A stretch of 64,000 nt of DNA from Adineta ricciae (lineage: Eukaryota > Rotifera > Eurotatoria > Adinetida > Adinetidae). The DNA is taken from assembly GCA_905250025.1 (NCBI GenBank), contig CAJNOJ010000081.1, positions 1-64,000 of the forward strand, given 5' to 3'. Below are positions 38,750 to 51,536 of this stretch, piece after piece. How positions within the stretch are numbered: position 1 is the stretch's first letter; each line of letters begins with the position of its first letter. The notes below the pieces were generated by a model that worked only from the letters and a program-made list of their open reading frames with translations, was not told the origin of the DNA and searched no databases. Position numbers and translations under genes: made by a program.

Positions 38750-40159
38750 CAGTCGTGTTATATTTACTTCAATTCCTTTTATATTATTCTTTATTTCAAC
38801 GCGAATAGTTACATGGTATTCAACTGTTTAACTAGTTTATATATATATATGCATACAGGTGATGTTTTCGCCACATAAAAATACTTGGCATGTGCCTTCG
38901 TTATTTTCGAGTTGGAAGAACGAAAGAAAGACGCACTAGATTATTAAATTTACAAAGCAAAAAAGTGAAGACAGAAAAGGAAAGCAAGATGTGTGACTTT
39001 TGAAAAAAAGACGTCAGACCGAGACATTTGCGGTGTTTCGTTGCAATAAATTACTGAGATAAAATGTTGAAAACAACCGTTTGACTCATGCTGTTTTTCT
39101 TCCTTTTTCTTTCCCCCTCAACTACGCACACTGCCTGTGTGACATTGTCAAGTATACTTTCAAAAGTCATATTCTCCGTTCTTTGCACAAATCAGATTTT
39201 TGAGATACATAGATATGACTTAGCTATTCCAACGAAATGAAATCACTGATGGCTATAGCTGTGAACGGATAATACCTATGATTTCATTGCGCGTATTTCA
39301 GTAAGTACAAATCAGACTGTCTGTTTCACGTGTTATTTTCTCGCTTACACATCGTGACAGACAGAAAACAATCAAGCTTAATTACTTAGTCGCTAATTGA
39401 CATTAAAAAATAAAAAGCAACGATGTGTGAAAACATTTGTTGAATCTGTTCGTATTTCGACGAAGAATTCAATCATTCGAAAACAACAAATAAAACAATA
39501 TTTGCTCAAAATGCATCTTACATTTTGACATGTTCGTTGTAAAAATAGAATGTTAAATTTTTCTCGGAAAAAAATTGTTTATTACCAACGATAAGAAGCC
39601 AAGAAACTTACCATTGTAAAGGAATGATTTTATTTTTCGACGCTTAACTGCCAAGCCATTGCTGAGATGCTTAACTCGATTGCGTTCGATGCAACTTGTA
39701 GTATCGAATAGCAGTAATAGGATTTCATGTTAATCCTTGCATTTGCCACACGCAAAAGTGAACTTATTTAATTATGTCTGCTCTACATAAACTTGAAAAT
39801 CAGTACTAGTTCTATGTGACCATGTAGCCGTGAAATGTTGACCATTTTCACCGAAGAAAACAAAACATTCGTTTCATCTTTTGCAAATATACTCTCTTAT
39901 AGGAAGAGAAGAAAGATTGGAAAAAGCATACGAAGGAAGTAAAAGAACAGAACTATGATTATATAACTAACACATTAGTAAGAATCCAGTATTTCCAAGT
40001 ATCAACAGACGGTAAGCAACTGGGTAAATGTCGAATATGAACGTATTCGTATTTGTCTGTGAAACTTTCTCGACTTTATGAGCTTGAATGTCCTTATGAT
40101 CGATCGTAAAGATTTTACTACACATGTCGTTAGATCAGCGAACAATTTAATAAACACTT
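38750..40159. other. Upstream region of the kinase gene
   Basis: This contains the noncoding first exon of the kinase gene, which ends at 38750 at a gtgagt donor on the minus strand, then AT-rich DNA with a TA run at 38839-38850. No gene is recognised up to the TTAA element. Confidence 0.5.
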
Positions 40160-41168
40160 TTAACCCTTTCCAGCCGGATGTATCCATTTGGATATATTAA
40201 GTCAATATTTTGCGAAGAATTAATTTATAGTAACGATATCAAAGTTTTTGACAGTTTTACAATTAAGCTAATAGATTTTAACACCCATTCATGCGTTTAA
40301 CAAAAGAAAACACCCGGTTCCGATCGCCATGTCCCAAAATACCATCCGTTCAGAAAAAATAGTTTCCTCGCGTCTTTCAATAATCCAACTTCGAACCAAG
40401 TAATTGTAAATTTTCCCTCACAGATCCAATCTCTATTGCGCTATTAAAATGGATTTTTCAAAACATCCGAACGATAGAAAATCGAGATGTATCCATTTGG
40501 ATGCATTCGATCATTAGGGAACAAAACCTATGGGAAACTTTTTTGATTTTTTGCATACTAAAATTAAATATTTCGCATTTTTATGAAATCTATGCTTGTG
40601 CACGTAGCCAGAATATTTATGCCTATCCATATATTGCAGACCAAAGGTTCTCCAGTACGATAGAACATTAGCTCAGTGAGCTAGGCAAATTTCTCGAAAT
40701 TTACGGCTGTTTTAAAGAATTTATGAACATTCTATGGTATTGAGACCTAGACTATTACGAAATATGTAGAAATTCCATAGAATTTCTTTGAAGTTCAAGA
40801 AATTTCCCTAGCTCACTGAGCTAATGTTCTACCGTATTGGAGAACCTTTGAATATTTTTTGAAATATTTAAGCTTTGGTGTGCAATTGATATAGATAGTC
40901 ATAAATATTCTGGCTACGGGTACAAGCATAGGTTTCATAAAAATGCGAAATATTTAATTTTAATATGTAAAAAACCGAAAAGTTTTCCAACGGTTTTGTT
41001 CCCTAATAATCGGATATATCCAAATGGATACATCGTGCTCTTTAATACGAAAACGGGTTTTGGTGAGGGAGAACGAACTTTTCTTATCTCTATGGGCCTA
41101 GAAGAAAGATAAATGATCGAAAGTTTTTTCCCCTCCGTGTCTTCCAATAACCGGCTGGAAAGGGTTAA
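40160..41168. mobile_element. piggyBac-like TTAA foldback MITE
   Basis: The element has perfect 14-base terminal inverted repeats, CCCTTTCCAGCCGG at 40164-40177 and its complement at 41151-41164. Each is flanked by TTAA (40160-40163 and 41165-41168), the target duplication of piggyBac-type elements. Inside is a large imperfect palindrome, about 40480-40690 against 40800-41045 with the centre near 40746. The motif TGTATCCATTTGGAT recurs at 40179, 40489 and, inverted, near 41018. No transposase ORF is present, so the element is non-autonomous. Confidence 0.82.
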
Positions 41169-41670
41169 TGATCTTGAATATCAGTAAGATATTTCGATGC
41201 TCTTTTATTGTAAATTTGAGATGTCAGCCCTACGACTATAGATGCCATTGCATTATTGTGCTTCAATTTTAAAAAAAAAGGAATGGAGCTTTCTTTTGGC
41301 CAATGAGAATTATGCATAAAATCCCCATGTCATCTATGTACGGCCAAACAATCGCTGCTCGGAATTTTCCAAGTTACCCTTGATGGCAAAAACCCGTTAC
41401 ATCACTAAGGAGAAATCCGTCTATTAGTGGGGTTCCAGTTTTTCTCAATGGGAATCTCGTTTAATAAATTTTCTTTGCTTATGAAATTTAGAAATTGTGA
41501 AAAAAAATGAAATGAAATGACTCACATATTGTTAATCAGTGTGACGCGTTGATTATTTATACAGCAAAAAAGTGTGGAATAATCTTGTCAGTTATTAGGT
41601 AATAATAGACTGGTTTTATCGTAGTATACATTGTAGATGATAACACATTTAATGTATTCTTTGATTGATA
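41169..41670. other. Upstream region of the TRAF gene
   Basis: About 0.5 kb between the TTAA element and the TRAF start codon. No TATA box with a well placed initiator was seen. Confidence 0.4.
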
Positions 41671-43412
41671 ATGGGTGATTCTTACGATATTCAACGAGGA
41701 AATGAGGCAGTATCGGCTGCTTCCACGTCAGAATACACCAAATACGGTTTTAATATCTTCGACATTGAAACGATCGATCCAAGATTCAAATGTTTATTTT
41801 GTGAGTTTGTTATTAAGGAGCCTATTCAGCTGGTCGAATGCGGGCATAGAGTCTGCCGAGGCTGCTTCGATATTCGAGCGGCTACGGTAGAAAACGGACG
41901 CGTTAAATGCCCCCAAAAAGATTGTAGTGAATTTGCAGACAAAGAACAGGTATAAACTGTCTTGTGGAAGTTTTTAAACCATTATATATCTATGGTTTTC
42001 TCTCTTTTCAGGTCATGGAAGACAAAGCGTTTCGTAGAGAACTAGATTCTCTACGAGTCACCTGTAGATTTAAAACCAATAACGAATGTACATGGTCTGG
42101 ACTACTTAGAGAATATCAAGTAATTTGACTAGAAATTTTATGTAGAATATCAGTAGCCATTCTTTGACTTTTATAGGGACATCTCGATGAAAACCATATA
42201 CATTATATATGTCCGGATTGCCAGACACGGTTCCCTTCTCAAGCAGCACTGGACGAACATGTACATAGCTGTCCAGTAAATTTTCAACGATGTCCGCTTG
42301 CACCCTACTGTACGGATGAAATGGTAATTAACAGCTGTTTTTCTGACTAACTAGCAGCGACATCTCTTTTCTTCTTGTTGCTTTAGATTCCTCGAAATGA
42401 TTTTGAGAGGCATTGTCTCACGCAAATCCATCAGGAAGCAGTTATCAAAGGTGTCTTAGGCGATTACAATCTATCGGAAGTGGTGACATCTGAACAGCAA
42501 ATGGAGACAGGTGCGCTAACGAATGAATTGGATGAGAAAACCTGGGAAAAAATAGGAAGTCTGGGCAACGAGGTACACCGATTAGAGGGAGCTTCAATTG
42601 GCATAGATAAACAGCAAAAGGAAATGCAAGAAGAAATTACTCGAATAGTGCAAGGCCTAAATACATTTTATTCACTAATCAATGAACGCCTTTCCATCAA
42701 GCAAGGCGTACAGCCTACTCAAGAAAAATTACAAAAAGATATTGATCAATTACATCAATCCTTTGAAAATCTGCAACATGTGTCAAACGATGGAACATTG
42801 ACATGGCGAGTTGACCGCGTGTCGGAGAAAATAGCAGATGCCCAATCGGAAAGACAGACTAGTATTTATTCACCAATCTTTTATTCATCACCAACCGGAT
42901 ACAAAATGCGCGTGAGGCTATTTCTATTCGGTGACGGAAGTGCCAGGCGCACTCACATATCTTTATTTTTCCTTCTGATGAAAGGAGATTACGATGCAAT
43001 ATTAAAATGGCCCTTCTATTATAAAGTTACATTTTGTTTATTGGATCAGACAGATTCGAATCGTCACATCATCGATTCCTTCTATCCCGACACAAAATCG
43101 AGCTCATTTCAACGCCCGAGGGACGCCGCCAATACAGCCAGTGGGATCCCGAAATTCTTTCCACTGACAATGCTCTTGCAAGATGACAACGTCTACGTGC
43201 GAGAAGATACACTCTACTTAAAAATAATCATCGGATTCAATGATATGCCGAAAACTTTATTACCATACATATTAACGCTAAATCCAGCCCTTCCAAACTA
43301 TGTCCAAGAGAATTTAATACAACAAGAAACTATTAAACTGCAGCAACAACAGGAACAACAACCAAATACTGTAAATAATCCTCAGTCGATGTTCGTGAAT
43401 ACAGGAAAATAG
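41671..43412 (+). CDS. TRAF-type RING / MATH E3 adaptor
   Basis: Four exons (41671-41949, 42012-42119, 42177-42323, 42387-43412) give 519 residues. TRAFs are cytoplasmic trimeric adaptors, often ubiquitin ligases, that act downstream of TNF and Toll/IL-1 receptors. The RING has Cys41, Cys44, Cys57, His59, Cys62, Cys65, Cys80 and Cys85. TRAF-type zinc fingers follow to about residue 200 (CPDCQTRF, CPLAPYC), then a coiled coil (about 215-305) and a MATH domain from about 313. The MATH motifs TSIYSPIFYSSPTGYKMR, GDYDAILKWPF and SSSFQRP are very close to vertebrate TRAF1/2/3/5. A short Gln-rich tail follows. All introns are 57-63 bases. The ATG used is the first Met in frame. Confidence 0.93.
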
Positions 43413-43454
43413 CTCTTCTACTATAGCTGTTGCTGTGCACTTTTTTATCTTTGA

Positions 43455-43460
43455 AATAAA
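43455..43460 (+). terminator. Poly(A) signal of the TRAF gene
   Basis: AATAAA 43 bases after the stop codon. Confidence 0.6.
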
Positions 43461-46400
43461 ATGCTGCAACAAACAACAAGAAAACATTCTTTTTTTTTTC
43501 ATTTGGTTATATAAAACTGCGCGAATAGCATTTCAAACATATTTAGATATATGTTGATTACTTCCTTTTCTTCAATAAATATCGTTCGATTACCTTTCGA
43601 CTCTTTTATAACATCGATAGGTCAACATGTTTTACTAGGCGATTTCGTGATACTGATACCAGTGATACATATCCTCGTATAGATTCGAGACAGGATATCT
43701 TTAGAAAGCGGAAACAGAAATCAACTAAAACGTAGGAAATTCACATCGACAACTCACACAATATTTTATTGACGTTGGAAAATCGAATCTGTGCACTTCA
43801 AAATCATCCAGGTCATGTATATGTACTCGATTCACTCATCTTGATTCGTTTATCACCGAAAAGATCATGTTCAGTTGATATATATATATATATATAGATT
43901 TTTCAACGGCGTCAGTGCTATTTTCGTGGGACTGCCATGCGTAGCATGACATGTTGACGAGCAGAAAATATCTCAGTAGTAGAGTCGTGGATAAGTGAGA
44001 ATGGAGCTTTCTAGTAAATCGTGCTTTCTTCTCATCGACAAAAGTCTCTTGACAAACAACTGTTCATTTAATAGTAGGTTTATTCAAAGAAATGGAATCG
44101 GATTGAAGAACAATACTGAAGTAGAGATATGTAATTACTTTGAATTTGAGAGGATTCTCCATCATTTCCAATTCCATCTGACCTACGTCAGTAAGTTATT
44201 TATATCTAAGAGGATCTAAGCTTGAATTACTTTTTTCGAGTTAAAACCTAACGTTTGATGCTTTCTATTCAGCGACGCTCTTCCTTTTCTAACGACGCAT
44301 ATGCGAACTCATTGATTGAGTTCGAACAGATTTCGTATATTGCAATTAAATCGACGTAGTTTTACGCAGAAACCGTTCCTTCAACTCTCCTCCATCCTAT
44401 AAATAAGTACTTGGCATATATTATTTAAAGTGCTGTACAAATAGATTGCTTTAAATATGTAAGTAGCAGACTCGCTAAAGGTGATCGAGTCGATTTTTTC
44501 GAAACCGCCATGCGACGAAGAATCCTTGCCAAGATATCTCACATGTTCTGATTATGTTTGCATCACGCAGTTGTTTGTAAGAAGCAAAACCAAGTCGAAA
44601 GATCATCTTGAAAATTGATCCATCTGCCGTTCAAAGATAACAGACATGTCTTGACGATTTTTTCCAGGAATATATTAATGAAGGGTATCCTTCGATAGAG
44701 CAAATGCTTTTCATCACTTACTAAGTTTTCTCCCTCTTGGCTTCTTTCTACTCTCTATTGATCTTCAACTATATGCCATTCGAATGTTTCCGCTTGCAAA
44801 CGAGAGTACTGTATAACATACCTTTTTCTATATTGACAAATAATAGGAAGTAATTGCCGGGATGATATGCTTATATTTAGACGCAATAACAATCGGTGCG
44901 CCAAAGGTAATTTAGTGAAATGGTTCGTGCAATATTGCTTTTCAAGATCGAAAATATAAACAAAGCACTGTTTTTTTTTGCTTCGAGAGTGTACTCATTG
45001 TAATAAATCTTTGTTTCTTAAGCTTTGCAGTCGATGCATTATGCGTATGAGAAAAACGAACGAGTACCCATATTTGATTATGGTTATCAAATTTCAAATA
45101 ATCGTTTCATTTTTTCGCTTTCGATCACCTCGCCAAAAATAAACCTGTTCTCTTTTTTTCCTTCTCTCTTCTCCTATTCACAGCAAAGATACGCAAATGC
45201 CGCTGTATTATATTCCGTTTCTATGTATATATATTTCATCATTTACGTCGACTTTAGATACTGATGAATTATTTCTAAATATAAAGTAAGATTCCTGATC
45301 ACTCCGTTGGTTAATTTTTGACAAAAAAAACTCGCTGCTAGTAGCTGAACAGCAAGAATGAGATGGATATTTTTTCGGGCGAAAAGAACATCCGACGTTC
45401 GCGATTGAAAGCGGAGAATCATTGTGCTAGGGAAAAGAGGCGTCAGCTGATACCGACGACTTCCATTTTTACACATTCATCTTTTTTTCAGATTATCCTT
45501 GACAGGCATGACGTCAATTGTCAAGAATGATTTCTATCTATATTCGATCAGTTGTGCTATAGTACAGCAATTATAGGATACATATTTAACAAGTGATACT
45601 TATTAATCTTGTCTTTGTTTCTCTAGCCATTCTTTTCTTCTGTTTTTTTTTTGTTTCGAGAAGACTCTCTAATCTGGCGTTCTGCGTTTTCACAACTTAA
45701 TTGCTAATCGCTTTCTTGCGATAAAAATAAATTATATCATTTTGCGCTATAAAAAAACACTGCTGAGCACGAGAGTAGTAAAAGTAGAGCGATGCAATCC
45801 AGTTAATTTCTATGTAGGCGACTTTTCCTTTTGTTTGAAGATTTTCCGCCTACGTATTCTTTTTCCTAGCGAAGAAAAAGAAAGAGAAAACTCGACGAGA
45901 GACGATCATTATTTTTCCATTTTCGCTCGACAACATTGTTGTCGATTTGTCCACCTACGCATTCTTCACTTTCCCGTTTGTTCATAAACTAATTGACATA
46001 CAACGTCCGCCTACTTATTTCTAGTTTTTTCCTTCTGCCCATTCTTGTTCCTCTTTCTCCCATTTCTCTATTTTTCCCATTCAACAGAAACGAGTTATAT
46101 GAGAATATTTCTGCGCGTATGTCTCTCGCAACCTACGCCATTTGAAGGAAAACTCTTCGTGCGAACGTCGAATGACAATTACGTTCTACAATAACGGCTA
46201 AGTTGGCGGCAACTTGTCGGTCGATCCACATAAAAGCATTCTAGAGAGCGAAAAAGAGAGGCAACGTCTAAATAGAAATACTATTTTTTATTAATAACCT
46301 TTTTTCTGTTTCTTCTTATTCTTCGTGTTTTTTTCTCTCTTTTTCTTTCTTCTTCACGTTCCGTTATTAACAGCATTATTCAAAAAAAAAAAGATAATGA

Positions 46401-46573
46401 CAGCGAACGTGTGGGCGCGCTCTGCAGAAAACAGAAGCATCCGCATAGAAGAAAAAACGAAGTACGAGAGAGATTAATCGAGCTAGTTCTTGCAATGTTT
46501 TTTCTTTTACTTGTCTTCATTGAACGACTATTCTAAGGCTATTTTCCCTACCTTTTTCTTCTCTCTTTTGTAG
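43461..46573. other. Gene-free stretch between TRAF and TENT5
   Basis: About 3 kb without a recognised coding exon. A TA run is at 43879-43895. TATAAATA at 44398-44405 followed by a gtaagt donor at 44459 could be the promoter and noncoding first exon of the TENT5 gene, whose coding exon is preceded by an acceptor ending at 46573. Short ORFs in the stretch have no domain. Confidence 0.45.
44398..44405 (+). promoter_or_regulatory. Possible TENT5 promoter (TATA box)
   Basis: TATAAATA is followed about 55 bases later by a good donor (AAATAT then gtaagtag). With the acceptor ttttgtag ending at 46573 this would make a noncoding first exon and a 2.1 kb 5' UTR intron. The initiator is not clear. Confidence 0.25.
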
Positions 46574-46607
46574 ATCAATAAACATTTACGTTACTTTTAC
46601 ACAACGA

Positions 46608-48334
46608 ATGAGCTCTACCGACGAGTCATACTCGATGACTTGTTCACTGCCGTCGTCGCTCGAACAAACACCAATATCATCGCTTTCTGCTGCATCCAGT
46701 TATTCATCATTGGTCAATTATGATGAAACAAGCTCACTTGATCATGAACAATTACCTCAACAGCAGCAGCAACAACACTTCGAACGAAAAATCAAAAAGA
46801 ACGATACCAAATCAGATACGAATACGAAATTAACCAATGAATACAACAATATCAACAAACGTTCGCCACATTCAACCTTACTCAGTCGCCATGTGAATAG
46901 ATTATGCTCGATACTTGAAGATTCCGTTGAAATTCATGGTCAAGGAAACTTTCCGGCATTAAACATCGTTCCTAAAGATTTCTTAATCGAACTCAGACGA
47001 GCTTTTCATGCCAACCACGTTGACATCAGAGATATTCGTCTCAATGGAGGTAAGACAACTTCGATTTCTCCTCAGTAACCAGCAGTCCAAACTAAACCTC
47101 ACTTATCATCCTAGGTGCCGCTTCGTATGTCCTGACAAATGATAAATTGTTTTCCTACACAGATATTGATTTCGTATTCCGTTGTGATTTATCTTCGGAA
47201 TCGACTTGGACTCAAATAAAAACCACCGTCTGTGAATGCTTATCTCAACAAATTCCATCGACATCTTCACAACTATCTGTTTCGCCCATAATCATTCAAG
47301 CAGCATATGTCAAAAAAATAGTACGTGTCATCAATCCATCAAACAATGATTCATGGGCGCTGATATCTCTGTACAACATCAACGGCCAAAATATCGAACT
47401 AAAGTTCGTTGATCGATTGAAACGACAATTCCAGTTCAGTGTCGACTCATTTCAAATCTTACTCGATCCATTAATGGATTATTACGAGCGAATTTCCAAA
47501 TACCAACAATCAATTAATAAAAAACAACAATATTATCATCACGGTACGTATCAGCTGGTTATGTAAAGAAGAGAGAGAGAGAGAGAGAGAAGAAACAGCA
47601 GCTGTAGTGCATTAAATCTGAATTAAAGGAAATAAAACCCAACTGAGTTTGCATGCGGGAAGCGACAGGTCTTCGAAATTTCCACCCTCGAGGAATCCAA
47701 ATTTCATGCCGTTCTTTTTTTAGACTATCGTGCATCGAAGAGCAATCGCTATCCAAACCGTTATCCGGTCATACCAGTCGAATGCTTGTACGGAAGTTTC
47801 GATGCTGCATTAACACATCTCAATCGTCGACAAATTGTTACCACCTCACCCGAAGGCATTCACGGCGGTGGTTTACTCAAGTATTGTCTTCTACTAACAC
47901 GTGGCTATCGTCCATATGATAACGGCATATCATCCTGGCAACTTGAAAAGTTAATGTGCTCACGATTCTTCATTGATTTTGTTGATGTCAACGAACAAGA
48001 GTATAAATTAGTCTCATATCTATCATCACATTTCTCAAACGACGATTCCGCGAAGTATCGTTATTTGTTACAATTGAGCACCATCATCGAACGCAGCACT
48101 GTTTGTCTGATGGCACATGAACGAAATTTAACATTGACATTAATATCCCAATTAGCAACGGAATATTATTATCGACTATGTGATGAATACAATACATATA
48201 ATGTAACGACTGCTGAGGTAACTGTGCCGAATTCGATTACAATTGATGTTATTTATCATAATGAACTCGACGAATGGAAATCTTTATATACTCCTTCAAA
48301 AATTCCATCTCAATTACAACAGGAAGAGAACTAA
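46608..48334 (+). CDS. TENT5/FAM46 non-canonical poly(A) polymerase
   Basis: Three exons (46608-47049, 47115-47543, 47724-48334) give 493 residues. TENT5 enzymes add adenosines to selected mRNAs, often those of secreted proteins. After a Ser/Gln-rich N-terminus of about 90 residues the family core begins: HGQGNFPALN, DIRLNGGAASYVL, catalytic YTDIDFVF (Asp164 and Asp166), IELKFVDRLKRQFQFSVDSF with the third acidic residue, then VECLYGSFDAALTHL, IHGGGLLKYC, MCSRFFIDF and STVCLMAHER. All of these have direct counterparts in vertebrate FAM46A-D. Exon 1 ends after GGA-G and exon 2 resumes GT-GCC in phase. The catalytic residues are intact, so activity is expected. Confidence 0.94.
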
Positions 48335-48704
48335 GCAAACAAACAAGCGGGTTTTTCCAAATGGGTTCTTCGCTACGTGCAATTCGTCTTACGAATTAAT
48401 CCAGATAGTTTAGCCAAAACATGATATACCAATCTTCTGTTGTGATTCGACGATTGGAAAACAAAAAAAAATCAATAATAATAATAACTTGTTTCATTTA
48501 TTTGTATGTACGTGTATATGTTAAATTCTTATTGATATGATTATTGTTTGTTTTATTGTCCAACAGTAAAACAGTTTCACTATATTATATCCATTATAAT
48601 ACGATCTATTCTTTCTCTCTCTTCTCTGTCGTTATCGTTTTGTTTTCTGTTGTTGTTTTTCGCTGGTGCGTTTACGAATATATCTTTATTTTTTGACAAC
48701 TATC

Positions 48705-48710
48705 AATAAA
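48705..48710 (+). terminator. Poly(A) signal of the TENT5 gene
   Basis: AATAAA about 370 bases after the stop codon, with T-rich sequence before it. Confidence 0.45.
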
Positions 48711-49115
48711 AAATGACCAGATAAAATATGTACATAAAACAAAAGACTCTTCCTCTACTTGATTGTCTAGTTTTCAAGTACTAATTGCAACGAACGCGGA
48801 CATTCTCAACAGATGTCCTACAGCTGTGCTTAGAATCGTATTCATGACATCTATCACGTTGAATTTCGTTTATCAGACTACTAATTCGATACGTACAGAA
48901 CTTTCATACAGTTTCGTCGAAGTGAGTGATTCATTGGTGTCGTAATCTCTAACGGAAAAACATGAACACGTGATTCTGTAGATTTGATCTAATATTGATC
49001 GTGAAAAAGGAATTAAATAAGCATCTGGTAAATTGCAAATGACAAGTCAAACACAGATGTTTCTTTATTGAACAATTATTATTGCGTAATAGTTGCTTTT
49101 TTTAGATCTCGGAGA
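48711..49115. other. Intergenic and 5' UTR of the KCMF1-like gene
   Basis: No coding exon is recognised. An acceptor (cttttttttag-type, ending at 49104) just before the start codon shows a 5' UTR intron. Confidence 0.45.
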
Positions 49116-50722
49116 ATGTCTTCACATGCTGGTAAGTTCGTTTATTGACTTTAGTTTCCTATTTGATTCTTGTGTATAGGTGTCTCATGCGATTCATGCG
49201 CGAAAACGAATTTTTCTGGACGTCGTTATAAATGTTTGTCATGCGATAATTACGATCTTTGCGGTGTGTGTTATGATACTGATTCCGAAAGTCACAATCA
49301 TCTTCGAAGTCATCCCATGCAATGCATTTTATCAAAAACATCCTATGGTTTTCTTTTCATTGATATAACTGTAGAAGTCTGAAATTGGTTCGTTTGTTTT
49401 CAGAAGTTTTCTACGGTGGTGAAACAATATCTCATCGAACTCTCATTTCGTTAACATGTCCTTATTGTGGAATATCTGGCTTTCTTTCGCACACGCTTTT
49501 GAAACATTGTCTGGAAAAACACCCGATCATTTCGGCGGACAAACCTACCAACCGAATCGTTGTATGTATGTGATCAGATAATTTCTCTTCAACAAGAATA
49601 TTTTCTAGATGTGTCCACTTTGTGTACTCAATCCTGTACAAGCGCATCAAGCACGGTTCGTTTCATTAGCGGATCATCTCGTTCGAGAACATGACGATGA
49701 AAGTAACTCTTTATTTAATCATGAGCCAACGTCACGTGAAAAAGGAAAAAACCAGTTGGTTGATTTCGGCCACAGGGAGGATGAAGATGACAACGACGAC
49801 GACGAGGAGGAGGAGGACGAGGATGGTTTGCCATTATACATTCTTGCTGAGCGTTTATTTTCCAAAACAGATAATCATCTACCCTCATTAGCAGAAGCTA
49901 TTGTTCGAAATTATTGCAATCCGGTCGAACAAGGAACTGCAACTCTGCAACGACGTCCTTTCGCAAGACAGGGGAATACGAGAAGTAAACATGTGCATGA
50001 TTAATTATCGAAGCGTTCAGTAGAATGTTTAGATCATTTTAATAATCATCCGTACGGAACGATACCACGAACTACCACGACTGCATCATTGCATATTCCA
50101 TTTGATGCAACAATCGAAAGCTCTATACCGTCAAATCGATATACGAGAAATTTCTCTTTTTACGAACCTTTATCTGGTGAGTACTCGCAGAAAATAATTC
50201 ATACTGATCATCTCTATTCGATGCTCTTGTCTAGATTTCGACTCTTCATTGTCTGATATTCCAGCAAATGCATCGATCTTTGTGAGATCAGCACTTCCAG
50301 CTCACATTGGAAGTTTTCCAAATGAACCAGTACTACGGAAAAAGTATGCTGACATTTCTTTTTACAGTATACTGTATTCTGTAAAACACATTCACAGAGC
50401 AACTCAACCTGCGATGTCAATTGAACCGCCAGCGACCGACTATTCATCGTGGCAAAAAAACGTTCCAGTTGTTCTCAGCCATTCAAAACCTTCCGTCAAC
50501 ACTGAGAATAAGAATAAAACCGATTCACGGTCATTGCTCGAAAAGTACGTTCGACTCTTCTTGTTTGAAAACACCTACTCGTTGTCTTTCTGTTTGAAAA
50601 GAATTTTCCAAACTGATCATGAAACCGATCGAACGAGGTCAAACACATCAACACATAATCGTACTTTGTTCTTGCAATCACTGATTCTCTCGTCGTTGAA
50701 TATTAGTATAAACAAAGCTTAG
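49116..50722 (+). CDS. KCMF1-like ZZ / C2H2 E3 ubiquitin ligase
   Basis: Eight exons (49116-49131, 49180-49347, 49404-49561, 49609-49984, 50021-50176, 50235-50343, 50398-50544, 50602-50722) give 416 residues. KCMF1 is a ubiquitin ligase that works with UBR4 and RAD6 in N-degron and lysosomal turnover. The N-terminus SSHAGVSCDSC matches KCMF1 almost residue for residue, followed by GRRYKCLSC, YDLCGVCYD and HPMQCIL of the ZZ finger. Next come FYGGE, two C2H2-like fingers (CPYCG and CPLCVLNP), an acidic run (EDEDDNDDDEEEE) and the end NRTLFLQSLILSSL, like the KCMF1 motif DRSLFVQELLLSTL. One intron is only 36 bases. At exon 7 an alternative acceptor at 50367 is possible. Confidence 0.88.
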
Positions 50723-50755
50723 TTTCTTCGAACATTGATGTTTTTCTTTTGTTGA

Positions 50756-50761
50756 AATAAA
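50756..50761 (+). terminator. Poly(A) signal of the KCMF1-like gene
   Basis: AATAAA 34 bases after the stop codon and 125 bases before the next start codon. Confidence 0.55.
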
Positions 50762-50827
50762 TACATGCATTTCACATCTGTCGAACGAAGACATTTCTAA
50801 CATTTCCTCATGTCCGATTTATCAGTC

Positions 50828-50864
50828 TATAAAACGTATGCTTTGTTTTTCCGTTCTCTCAGTC
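50828..50864 (+). promoter_or_regulatory. TATA and initiator of the four-helix membrane protein gene
   Basis: TATAAAA at 50828-50834 and TCAGTC at 50859-50864 are spaced as a textbook core promoter (33 bases from the first T to the initiator A). The start codon follows 26 bases after the initiator. This shows that the next gene is transcribed separately from the KCMF1-like gene only 165 bases upstream. Confidence 0.65.
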
Positions 50865-50886
50865 CTGAAAATATCGATCTTCCATC

Positions 50887-51480
50887 ATGCCACTCAATCT
50901 TCGTTTGATTTCCCTTGCCGGTCTCACTGCTATTTCATTAGCATTAATCATCACTGGTGGCTGGATATCGGCTTGGTGTATTAAAGTTGGCAACCGATTC
51001 GAATGTTATTCCTTATTTCGATCGGATCATACGTTTTCCTGTCTTTTCAAATTAATTCCAACTGGTGTCATCCTTTGTTTGACTGTTTCATTATTAATGT
51101 TCTTGATTTTGATAATCATTCAAGCCAAAAAGGAATATCAACTTGTAACACGGTTCGTTAATATTCTTGTTCTTTCAACAGCTATCATTCTGATTATGAT
51201 TGTCCTACTTCAATGGTTCCATCTTCCTTCGCGCACATCGAAGAACATCATCATCGCTCGAATAGTTGGACAAACGGCGAATCATACAGGCGAACTTGTC
51301 TTCGGCACGATCTCGTCCAATGATCCACTATATCTAGCGGCATCCGATGCACAACGACAAGCATTTGTCAGTTCACGATACAATCTCAATCACGGTCCAA
51401 ACTTATTCTTCGCGTCGTTTGTCATTCTTCTCATTACTCTACTTGCTTTTGTTATTCTACATCACATCGAATTCATTTGA
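50887..51480 (+). CDS. Four-helix membrane protein, unknown family
   Basis: A single-exon ORF of 197 residues. Hydrophobic helices lie at about 8-28, 55-80, 87-109 and 172-193. The first loop has three Cys (WCIK, FECYS, SCLF) and the large second loop carries an NHT glycosylation site. This is the layout of tetraspan proteins of the claudin/PMP22/clarin kind, but no signature motif of those families is present, so no function is assigned. A good TATA/initiator pair precedes it. The AATAAA poly(A) signal begins at the base right after the stop codon. Confidence 0.72.
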   Translation: MPLNLRLISLAGLTAISLALIITGGWISAWCIKVGNRFECYSLFRSDHTFSCLFKLIPTGVILCLTVSLLMFLILIIIQAKKEYQLVTRFVNILVLSTAIILIMIVLLQWFHLPSRTSKNIIIARIVGQTANHTGELVFGTISSNDPLYLAASDAQRQAFVSSRYNLNHGPNLFFASFVILLITLLAFVILHHIEFI

Positions 51481-51486
51481 AATAAA
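51481..51486 (+). terminator. Poly(A) signal touching a stop codon
   Basis: AATAAA follows the TGA of the membrane protein ORF with no gap. If used, the 3' UTR would be only about 20-30 bases. Confidence 0.45.
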
Positions 51487-51536
51487 TCTCGCGCGCTCAT
51501 ATTTATCTATTTGTTTACTTTTTGTCTGCTTGTCCG

